Source: UMGS75 sp963648435
GTDB lineage: Bacteria > Bacillota_I > Bacilli_A > ML615J-28 > CAG-313
Assembly: GCA_963648435.1 (NCBI GenBank)
Contig: CAVJDT010000003.1
Span: forward strand, 19,853 to 83,852
Length of the DNA: 64,000 nucleotides
Reading direction: 5' to 3'
A model generated the notes under the pieces. It searched no databases. It was given only the letters and a program-made list of their open reading frames with translations, and was not told the origin of the DNA. The stretch's first letter is position 1. Each line of letters opens with the position of its first letter. The position numbers were made by a program, and so were the translations under genes. Shown piece after piece: positions 53,006-61,053 of the stretch.

Positions 53006-53959
53006 TTATTTATTTTTTGATTCATATTTATAACAAAAATCAATCACTTTATTGACATATGCATCACGATCAGTACGATAACTTTTCGCATGGGCAGCTC
53101 CTTTTACAATCATTAATTCCTTTGGCCCATCATATGATTCATAATTTTTAAGGGTCATCCAAGTAGGTACATAATTATCGCTATCACCATGAATAAATAA
53201 AATAGGTATTTTTGTATGGGTTAAAGCCTCTATTGTATTTTCCCTTTTGCAATCATATTTGACAATTAGTTTTACATATAGTCTAACAATCGGAATTAAA
53301 ACAAAACCAGGAATATGAAAATTAGTTTTACAAACATGACACATTTGTTCATAACCACTTGTAAAGCCACAATCTTCAATAATTCCTTTTACCGATTCAT
53401 CAAGTCCATATTTTGGTGCCATCATAACTGCGTTTGCCCCCATGGATACACCATGAAGGTAAATATCATATTGATGAGGCCATCTTCTATTAACTTCATC
53501 AACCCATAATTTAAGATTATGTCCATCTAAAGCTCCAAATCCAATGTTACTTCCTTCACTTGGGTAATGACCCCTATGGGTAACTACTAATATATCAAAA
53601 TCATCACGTTCAAAATAAAATCTGGAATATAAAACACAATCCCTTAATGCTTGGCCTTGCCAGCCATGACTAAGAATCACAAGTTTAGTATTATTTTGTT
53701 TACGTTTATAAAAATAACCAGTTACTTTAAGTCCATCACATCCTGTTATGCTAAGTGTTTCATGAGGCATACTCCTTAACATATCTCTTACTTCAATGCA
53801 TTCAGGATCTCTTATTCTTATTTTTTCATCATAATCATCAATTTTATCATCAGGGAAACGTTTATAGCAATATCTAAAAACAATGATTGCACCTACAAAT
53901 AATATTAAAATTAATGCTAAAAGAGCAATTCCTACAATTATAAGTATAGTCTTTACCAT
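53006..53959 (-). CDS. Membrane-anchored alpha/beta hydrolase
   Basis: 317 residues. One N-terminal membrane helix (residues 4-30), then an alpha/beta hydrolase fold: LSHGWQGQ oxyanion region, nucleophile Ser in LHGVSMGANAV, acid in FIHGDSDNYVP, and catalytic His in GAAHAKSY. Substrate unknown; this BAAT/serine aminopeptidase-like group includes esterases and peptidases. ATAGGTG precedes the ATG. Close to malQ, from which eight bases separate it. Confidence 0.85.
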   Translation of the reverse strand: MVKTILIIVGIALLALILILFVGAIIVFRYCYKRFPDDKIDDYDEKIRIRDPECIEVRDMLRSMPHETLSITGCDGLKVTGYFYKRKQNNTKLVILSHGWQGQALRDCVLYSRFYFERDDFDILVVTHRGHYPSEGSNIGFGALDGHNLKLWVDEVNRRWPHQYDIYLHGVSMGANAVMMAPKYGLDESVKGIIEDCGFTSGYEQMCHVCKTNFHIPGFVLIPIVRLYVKLIVKYDCKRENTIEALTHTKIPILFIHGDSDNYVPTWMTLKNYESYDGPKELMIVKGAAHAKSYRTDRDAYVNKVIDFCYKYESKNK

Positions 53960-53966
53960 TTTTCAC

Positions 53967-55427
53967 CTATCTAAAATACTTTTCTGTTAATTTTTTGATT
54001 TTTTCAATTACTTCAAATGTCAGTAATTCCTTTTTTACGCGCCATTTCCAGTTACATCCAACGGTTGATGGGGTATTAATTCTTGATGATTCATCTAAAC
54101 CTAAATAATCTTGAAGAGGAATAATTGCCGTAGAAGCAATACTACTTAAAGCAGCTTCAACTAAAGCAATTGGAATTTCATCTTCATCTTCTAAATTAAA
54201 ATAAGTGATAATTTGATCAATTTGGTCAATACTTAAGGTTTTAACCCAACCAACAAGGGGAAGGTTATCGTGAGTACCAGTATAAACAACCGTCTTTTCA
54301 ACATAATTATGTGGTAAATAATTATTGTCTTTTCTACCATCAAAAGCAAACTCCAAAACTCTCATTCCCGGAAAACCAGTGCGATTAAGCAGGCGATAAA
54401 CCTCAGGGGTGAGATAACCTAAATCTTCCATAATCATCTTAAGGTGTTTGTGTTCTTTAAAAAGTTCAGCGAAAATATCAAAATTTGGGCCTTTTTCCCA
54501 GTGTCCGTTTTTCGCAGTTTTATCAGTTGAAGGAATCGCAAAATAAGCCTCAAATCCTCTAAAATGATCAATCCTTAATACATCAAACATTTTTAAACAA
54601 TGATTTAAACGCCGCATCCACCATTTATAATTATTCTTTTTCATTTCTTGATAATTATAAAGTGGATTACCCCAAAGTTGACCGTCTTTACAAAAACTAT
54701 CAGGTGGACATCCTGCTACCATTGTTGGTTTTAAATTTTCATCTAATTGAAATTCCTCAGGATTTTGCCACACATCACTACTATCATAAGCTACATAAAT
54801 TGGTAAATCACCAATTATTTGAATACCTTTTTGATGTGCATAATTCTTAAGTTTTTCATAGTTTGTATAAAACATATATTGAATGAATAAATGAAGATTT
54901 ACATCATCTTTGATGTTATTATTTATTTCTTCACTTATATTTCCTTTAATTACATCACTTGGCCATTCATTAAAACTTTTTTCATGAAAATATGTTTTTA
55001 AGGCCCTAAACTTGGCATAGCCAATTACCCATTCACTTTCTCTTTCAATGAATTCATCATATTTTTGAGGTGGATTTTTAAAGAATTTTAAGGAAGCTTT
55101 TTTATATAAATTCATTCTTGAAACTTTTAAATTATCATAATTGACAAAATCAATCGTTGTTTGTTGAAACTCTAAATCTTTTTTAGTTATTAATTTTTCT
55201 AAGTATAAATATTCCAAATCTAAGTATAAGCCACTACCAGCAAACGTACTATAGGTTTGATATGGGGAATCTCCATATGTGGTTGGTCCAAGTGGTAATA
55301 TTTGCCAATAGGTTTGTTTGGCATCACTTAAAAAATCAATAAACGCATAGGCTTCTTCACCTAATGTGCCAATTCCATATTTTCCTGGTAAACTACTAAT
55401 TGGTAATAATATTCCTGCAGCTCTCAT
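53967..55427 (-). CDS. malQ: 4-alpha-glucanotransferase (amylomaltase)
   Basis: Start at the ATG at 55427 with GGAGG upstream. 486 residues, GH77 family. Motifs: RAAGILLPISSLPGKYGIG at the N-terminus, GDLPIYVAYDSSDVW, nucleophile region RIDHFRGFEAYFAIP, acid/base EDLGYLTPEV and TGTHDNLPLVGW. Transfers alpha-1,4-glucan segments in maltodextrin or glycogen use. Ten bases from the asnA stop, so probably in the same transcript. Confidence 0.96.
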   Translation of the reverse strand: MRAAGILLPISSLPGKYGIGTLGEEAYAFIDFLSDAKQTYWQILPLGPTTYGDSPYQTYSTFAGSGLYLDLEYLYLEKLITKKDLEFQQTTIDFVNYDNLKVSRMNLYKKASLKFFKNPPQKYDEFIERESEWVIGYAKFRALKTYFHEKSFNEWPSDVIKGNISEEINNNIKDDVNLHLFIQYMFYTNYEKLKNYAHQKGIQIIGDLPIYVAYDSSDVWQNPEEFQLDENLKPTMVAGCPPDSFCKDGQLWGNPLYNYQEMKKNNYKWWMRRLNHCLKMFDVLRIDHFRGFEAYFAIPSTDKTAKNGHWEKGPNFDIFAELFKEHKHLKMIMEDLGYLTPEVYRLLNRTGFPGMRVLEFAFDGRKDNNYLPHNYVEKTVVYTGTHDNLPLVGWVKTLSIDQIDQIITYFNLEDEDEIPIALVEAALSSIASTAIIPLQDYLGLDESSRINTPSTVGCNWKWRVKKELLTFEVIEKIKKLTEKYFR

Positions 55428-55437
55428 AAGTTTCCTC

Positions 55438-56445
55438 CTATAATAATTTAATATTTTTGTGATTAAGCTCATCAATTATTTCTTTGGGCCAAACCGAAAC
55501 TTGAACTTCACCAATATGAGCTTTTTGTAACATAAACATACAAAGTCTAGATTGGCCAATTCCCCCACCAATAGTAAGGGGTAAAACTTTATTAATAATG
55601 TTTTGACAATACTCATTTTTTAATTTTTCCATTTCCTTTTTTTCAGCTAATTGTTTTACTAAACTAGTATCATCTACTCTTATTCCCATTGATGAAAGTT
55701 CAAATGCACATTGAATAACCTCATTCCAAACAAGAATATCCCCATTTAAATTCCAATCATCATAATCGGCAGCTCTCCCATCATGGGATTTACCATTTGC
55801 AAGAGGCCATCCAATTCGATAAAGAAAAACGGCTTTATATTCCTTAACAACTTCATCTTCTCTTTCTTTAGTTGTTAAATTAGGATATTTATCAAGAAGT
55901 TCGGTTGTACTTATAAACTTAATATCAGATGGAAGATTTGTGGTAAGCGTTAAAAACTTATTTTTTACTAAAGTATTAACTTTTTTAATTACCTCATAAA
56001 TGGTTCTAACCGTTTGAAAAAGATACTCAAGATTACGGTCACCATCATCAATAATTTTTTCCCAGTCCCACTGGTCAACATAAATGGAATGAATGGCATC
56101 AAGATCTTCATCTTTTCTAATTGCATTCATATCCGTATAAATACCAAATCCTGGTTTCATATTATATTTTTTTAATGCATTTCGTTTCCACTTTGCAAGA
56201 GACTGAACAATTTCAACTTTTTCATTTATGGTTTTAACATCAAAATTTACAACTCGCTCATAGCCGTTTAAGTAATCATTTAACCCACTTTGAGCAAGCA
56301 CAAATAAAGGGGCGGAAACTCTCATTAAATTTAAACCTTTAGCAAGTTCTTTTTCAAAAGTATCTTTCACAAATTTAATTGCAATTTCTGTTTCCTTTAA
56401 ATCAAGTTTAGGGTTATAATTTTCAATTTTGTCAATGTATTTCAT
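55438..56445 (-). CDS. asnA: Aspartate-ammonia ligase (asparagine synthetase A)
   Basis: Start at the ATG at 56445, with AAAGGTGAT upstream. 335 residues, the usual length. Class II aaRS-like core; recognisable parts are LNLMRVSAPLFV, GFGIYTDMNAIRKDEDLDAIHSIYVDQ (in two overlapping pieces), WDWEKII and LTIGGGIGQSRLCMF. Makes asparagine from aspartate, ammonia and ATP. Confidence 0.96.
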   Translation of the reverse strand: MKYIDKIENYNPKLDLKETEIAIKFVKDTFEKELAKGLNLMRVSAPLFVLAQSGLNDYLNGYERVVNFDVKTINEKVEIVQSLAKWKRNALKKYNMKPGFGIYTDMNAIRKDEDLDAIHSIYVDQWDWEKIIDDGDRNLEYLFQTVRTIYEVIKKVNTLVKNKFLTLTTNLPSDIKFISTTELLDKYPNLTTKEREDEVVKEYKAVFLYRIGWPLANGKSHDGRAADYDDWNLNGDILVWNEVIQCAFELSSMGIRVDDTSLVKQLAEKKEMEKLKNEYCQNIINKVLPLTIGGGIGQSRLCMFMLQKAHIGEVQVSVWPKEIIDELNHKNIKLL

Positions 56446-56564
56446 ATAATCACCTTTTTTCATTAACAATTATACAATATTTTCATTTTTTTTACTTATA
56501 AATAGCGTTAGAACATCTATCATTATATTGTTTTTACGAAATAATATTTTTATACAAACATCAA

Positions 56565-56588
56565 GAAAAAACTCTAAAAGTTAGAGTT
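56565..56588 (-). terminator. Terminator of the InlB-repeat lipoprotein gene
   Basis: Minus strand: AACTCTAA/TTAGAGTT stem with a three-base loop, then TTTTTT. The stem includes the stop codon. Confidence 0.75.
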
Positions 56589-58419
56589 CTTTTTTAAGAT
56601 AGTATTTAGTACTAATATGTTGATAATAACTTAAAAGCGTTTGGATGGTACTTGAATTTTCCATTTCTACTAATTCATCATAATTACTTACTAAAGTCTT
56701 TCCATATTCAGTTAAATTATCATACATTGTTCTAACATAACCTATGGTAGTTGATGTGATATTAGCCTTTTCAGTAGTTAAATTATAAATATATACTTCT
56801 ACTTTAGATGCATTATCAATACTTTGTTGAATCTCATCTTTTGCCCATTTGGCATATAAAATTACTTTTTGACCTGGTTTTACCGATTTAACTGGTTCAC
56901 CCTCATAATTAGGATTATCATACCAACCAATAAACGAATATCCTCTTAGTTTAAGGCTAGTTGGAAGAATTACTTCTCCTTTTAATAAAGTTGGAAGTTC
57001 ACCATAAACAACTGATGAAGTAAAATTGTAACAATCTTTCATTCGGTCAGTTTTAACATAGCAAGTATCAACTGTATAATAGAAGAATTTACAAGTATCA
57101 ACAAGTGCAGCCCAAGCCTCAGCATATAAATCCGCTCCATAATTGTCTTTTTTTGCATAGCCTTCATCAATACGCCAATAAGCAAAAAAACGACTTAAAA
57201 AATCAATAAAATCACGATGTTTATTATTTTCAAGACAATATCCAATAAAAGTACTAGCCGACTGATTTTCCATAATACCATTAATATCACGTGTTAAATA
57301 GTACTCAGCGAACTCATCACCAATAGCTCGCATTTGACCTCGCCCCGCATTATAATCACTTGCATAATCTAAAAAGTCTTGACAAGTTTTAATGTTTCTT
57401 GTTTCAAGAGTAACACTGCCAAAATTAGCATTAATAAAGTAGTAATAATCACTCATAAAAGCAATAAATAATTCTTCACGGGATGTGTAAATACTACTAC
57501 CTAAAACATAGGTAATTTGATTAGGGCTTTTTTCAATATCATCAATTGCTTGAAGAGCATTTTCTAGTTTATAATAAAGATTAACATATTTTTTTGCATC
57601 GAGTCTTAAATTATCATATGCATCCTTTACTTCATAAATATAAGTTTTATCAGAATATGAAACAATACTTGGAATTTTCGCAATCATTACATTCATTGCT
57701 TTAGCATCACTATACCTTTGATTTAATATGTATGATTCTAATTTTTTCATACTATCTGTTAGTTTGTCATAATTAGTTACATATGGTCTTGAGGCTTTAG
57801 CTAATGCATCATATGCGGCTTTCGCATTATTGATGTTTTCTTCTTCATTTTCATCAATTGTTTCACCAATTTTATCAATTAAATCAACTACTGTTTGGGC
57901 TTCTTTTTTGTATCTTTCTGTTTGTTTTAAGGAAGAAAGATATAATTCTGCATTTCCAAGATATGAATAGTTAGTTATTAAACTTTTTTCATCAATGTTT
58001 AATTCATCATATAGTGTTCTTGCATAAATAATTTGTTCTTCATCTTCAAGTGATATTATTTTAATTAGTGCATTGATGGCATCTTTTGTATTTGCTACTT
58101 TATCATAATCAATGATAATTTCCCATTTGGCATATAAAGTAACTTTTTCAGTTTTTGTTGCTTCATAATTAAAATAGGCTTCACCTGAAAAATCTTCTTG
58201 TTTAAACCAACCTAGAAATTTGTAATTATCACGAGTTGGCATATAAAGTCCTGATATCATCCCTACTTCAATGTTATGTGTCGTTACTTCAATGTTTCCA
58301 CCATTTGCAACATAGGTAATTTCTACTACACCTTTATTATTAGTTTTCTTACAACTTGTAAATGTTAGCACAAGGCAAATTAGACTCAAAACAAGAGTAA
58401 ATTGTATTACTTTTTTCAT
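56581..58419 (-). CDS. Lipoprotein with InlB B-repeats
   Basis: 612 residues. N-terminal lipoprotein signal: VLSLICLVLTFTSC, with the lipidated Cys at about residue 23. An InlB B-repeat (Listeria-Bacteroides repeat) follows directly: VEITYVANGGN ... FLGWFKQEDFSG ... LYAKW. A second lies near residues 495-535 (LKLRGYSFIGWYDNPNYEGE ... ILYAKW). Between them is a long helical domain with no family I recognise. Surface-exposed, function unknown; these repeats occur in adhesins and peptidases of gut bacteria. GAGGA precedes the ATG. Confidence 0.85.
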   Translation of the reverse strand: MKKVIQFTLVLSLICLVLTFTSCKKTNNKGVVEITYVANGGNIEVTTHNIEVGMISGLYMPTRDNYKFLGWFKQEDFSGEAYFNYEATKTEKVTLYAKWEIIIDYDKVANTKDAINALIKIISLEDEEQIIYARTLYDELNIDEKSLITNYSYLGNAELYLSSLKQTERYKKEAQTVVDLIDKIGETIDENEEENINNAKAAYDALAKASRPYVTNYDKLTDSMKKLESYILNQRYSDAKAMNVMIAKIPSIVSYSDKTYIYEVKDAYDNLRLDAKKYVNLYYKLENALQAIDDIEKSPNQITYVLGSSIYTSREELFIAFMSDYYYFINANFGSVTLETRNIKTCQDFLDYASDYNAGRGQMRAIGDEFAEYYLTRDINGIMENQSASTFIGYCLENNKHRDFIDFLSRFFAYWRIDEGYAKKDNYGADLYAEAWAALVDTCKFFYYTVDTCYVKTDRMKDCYNFTSSVVYGELPTLLKGEVILPTSLKLRGYSFIGWYDNPNYEGEPVKSVKPGQKVILYAKWAKDEIQQSIDNASKVEVYIYNLTTEKANITSTTIGYVRTMYDNLTEYGKTLVSNYDELVEMENSSTIQTLLSYYQHISTKYYLKKEL

Positions 58420-58422
58420 TTA

Positions 58423-59736
58423 TTACTTTCCTCTTATTACTTTTAATATTATATTATTGGGTTTAACTTCATCACTTGATAATACATAAGCATCTAAAAT
58501 TAAATCTATGGCTGCTTTAGTACCTTTACCATTAGTGTATATTTTAGCAAGGACATCACCTTTTGATACTTTATCACCAATTTTCTTTAAGACTTTTACC
58601 CCTACCGCCTCATCAATGACATCTTCTTTAGTTGCACGACCTGCTCCAAGTAGCATTGCGGCCTCACCAATTTTTAAAGCATCAATTTCTGAAATATAAG
58701 CATCAATATCCTCTAAATATTCTAAATTAATTTCTTCATTTGCTTGTTTAAATAATGAATAATCATCAATAACATGAGGATTACCACCTTGCCAAATAAT
58801 CATATCACGAAGTTTTAGAAGACCACTACCATTATGAATGGCATCTTCTACCATCATTCTTGCTTCTTTTTCATCTCTTGCAAGATTTGCAATCATAAGA
58901 ATTTCCGCGGTTAAAGCAATACAAAGTTCTGTAAAATCTTTTGGTCCTTTTCCTTTTAAGGTTTCAATTGCTTCAATGACTTCAATAGTATTACCAACAG
59001 CACATCCAAGAGGTTGTGACATATCAGTTAATGTCGCAGTTGTATCACGTGATGCCTGTTTACCAATTGCAACCATTGCTTCAGCTAAAACAGTAGCACT
59101 ATCAAGGTCTTTCATGAAGGCACCTTTTCCAACCTTTACATCAAGGACAATATGGTCAGCACCACTTGCCAATTTTTTAGACATTATCGATGATGCGATT
59201 AAAGGAACTGATTCAATGGTACCAGTAACATCCCTTAAGGCATAAAGTTTTTTATCAGCAGGGGTAATATTAGCGCTTTGGCCAATTATAGCAAGACCAA
59301 TTTCATTAACTTGTTTAATAAAATGTTCTGATGATACTTCAATTTTAAATCCAGGAATTGATTCAAGTTTATCAAGAGTACCACCAGTATGTCCAAGTCC
59401 TCTTCCACTCATCTTTGCCATCTTAATTCCAAAACTTGCAGCAAGAGGGGCAACGACTAAACTTGTTTTATCACCAACTCCACCTGTTGAGTGTTTATCG
59501 ACTTTAACCCCTTTAATTTTCGATAAATCAATTTGTTCACCACTTTCAAGCATAGCTTTAGTTAAATTAAATTGTTCTTCTTGGTTCATTCCTTTAAAGA
59601 AAATCGCCATCAATAGTGAACTAATTTGATAATCAGGAATTTCTCCTTTAACATATCCCGAAATAATAAAATCAATTTCGACTTTTGTTAAAATTCCTCC
59701 ATCTCTTTTTTTAGTAATTATATCGACTGTTCTCAT
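58423..59736 (-). CDS. pdp: Pyrimidine-nucleoside phosphorylase
   Basis: 437 residues, full length. Family signatures SGRGLGHTGGTLDKLESIPG (the thymidine/pyrimidine phosphorylase motif) and KVDKHSTGGVGDKTSL. Splits uridine, thymidine or deoxyuridine with phosphate into base and (deoxy)ribose-1-phosphate. In low-GC Gram-positives this family is usually Pdp (dual specificity) and not DeoA. GGGAG precedes the ATG. Close to the amidohydrolase gene upstream, 19 bases away. Confidence 0.94.
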   Translation of the reverse strand: MRTVDIITKKRDGGILTKVEIDFIISGYVKGEIPDYQISSLLMAIFFKGMNQEEQFNLTKAMLESGEQIDLSKIKGVKVDKHSTGGVGDKTSLVVAPLAASFGIKMAKMSGRGLGHTGGTLDKLESIPGFKIEVSSEHFIKQVNEIGLAIIGQSANITPADKKLYALRDVTGTIESVPLIASSIMSKKLASGADHIVLDVKVGKGAFMKDLDSATVLAEAMVAIGKQASRDTTATLTDMSQPLGCAVGNTIEVIEAIETLKGKGPKDFTELCIALTAEILMIANLARDEKEARMMVEDAIHNGSGLLKLRDMIIWQGGNPHVIDDYSLFKQANEEINLEYLEDIDAYISEIDALKIGEAAMLLGAGRATKEDVIDEAVGVKVLKKIGDKVSKGDVLAKIYTNGKGTKAAIDLILDAYVLSSDEVKPNNIILKVIRGK

Positions 59737-59755
59737 TTGTTTTCTCCCTAATCTT

Positions 59756-61036
59756 TTAATTAATTAATTCTTTGTTTAATAATTCTTCAACATATCTATA
59801 TTTCTTAACTTTAGGTTTTTTAAGTATCTTACCTTTAAAAATAACCATAGTAGGATTACTTAAAACTTTAATATCTTCAACTGGATTACCATTTACAATA
59901 AGTAAATCGCATGATTTAGTAGGTTCAATACTACCAGTTTCATGATCAATCCCCGCAATTATCGCATTACCTAAAGTGGCCCGGTAAATTGCTTCTTTAT
60001 TATCATTTTTAACATATTTTATAAAATAAGCAAGTTCTCTCCAAGTGTCATAGTGAGTAACAAATGGACATGCGGTATCAGTGCCAAGACCTACCATAAT
60101 GCCATTTGCAATCGCACTAGCTGATGCTGAAACAATTCCTTCAAAAACAATATTGCCATTATATTTAACTAAATCGGTAGCTTTAGTAATCGATTGGTCA
60201 AATTTAGCAAGCGGAATAGCTGGGGAAATGGTAGTAATTAATGATGCTTTATGCTCTTTAAATAAGTTAATTAATTCATCATTTAATTTCGCACCATGTT
60301 CAATAGTATCAACTCCATTTTCAAGGGCTAGTTTTACCCCTTCAGGTGATTCCACGTGTGCCGCAACTTTATAGCCTAGTTCATGGGCTTTTTGGCAAGA
60401 AGCTTTAATGATTTCTGGACTCATCTTAAGTTCTCCAGGTTCACCTTTCTTTTTCGCATCAAGGACTCCCCCCGTAATCATTAATTTAATTAAATCTGGT
60501 TTAGTCTCGCTAATCTTATTAATGTAGTTAATAGCACTATCAACATCGGTTGCTTCATATGCAAGAATTCCTGCCATATGACCACCTGGCACCGAAAGAG
60601 CCATATTCGATGATAATATTCTAGGACCTTTTAATTTACCTTTTAAAATATTATCTCTAATTTTTGAATCAATATTTGATAATCCTCCAACAGTTCTAAT
60701 GGTGGTAACTCCACTCATTAATTCTATTTTTGCAAATTTGGCACAAAGTTTATAAACAATATACCTAGTTAAAGGATTACTTAATAATTTATTAACACTT
60801 TCTTTGTTTTGTCTTCCTGTATCTTTAGGCATACCAGACCCTGGTAAATGAACATGCATATTAATTAAACCAGGCATCACATATTTGTTTTTTAAATCAA
60901 TGGTTTTAATACCTTCAACCTTTTTATTTGTAATTTCTTTGATTTTACCATCTTCAACAATAATTGAATAACCTGTAAGTGGCTCCATATCTTTCTTGCC
61001 ATTTAAAATAATTCCGTTAATTAATGCATATTGCAC
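59756..61036 (-). CDS. Metal-dependent amidohydrolase
   Basis: 426 residues from a GTG at 61036, supported by GGAGGTG eight bases upstream. Metal-site motifs of the amidohydrolase superfamily: INMHVHLPGSG (HxH), KLMITGGV, AAHVESPEG (His), GVDTIEHGA (His) and GLGTDTACPFV (Asp). The nearest groups by motif are imidazolonepropionase-like and prolidase/Xaa-Pro dipeptidase-like enzymes; substrate unknown. Between the purBA fusion and pdp, suggesting possible nucleoside or peptide catabolism. Confidence 0.85.
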   Translation of the reverse strand: MQYALINGIILNGKKDMEPLTGYSIIVEDGKIKEITNKKVEGIKTIDLKNKYVMPGLINMHVHLPGSGMPKDTGRQNKESVNKLLSNPLTRYIVYKLCAKFAKIELMSGVTTIRTVGGLSNIDSKIRDNILKGKLKGPRILSSNMALSVPGGHMAGILAYEATDVDSAINYINKISETKPDLIKLMITGGVLDAKKKGEPGELKMSPEIIKASCQKAHELGYKVAAHVESPEGVKLALENGVDTIEHGAKLNDELINLFKEHKASLITTISPAIPLAKFDQSITKATDLVKYNGNIVFEGIVSASASAIANGIMVGLGTDTACPFVTHYDTWRELAYFIKYVKNDNKEAIYRATLGNAIIAGIDHETGSIEPTKSCDLLIVNGNPVEDIKVLSNPTMVIFKGKILKKPKVKKYRYVEELLNKELIN

Positions 61037-61053
61037 GTTTTCACCTCCATTTT

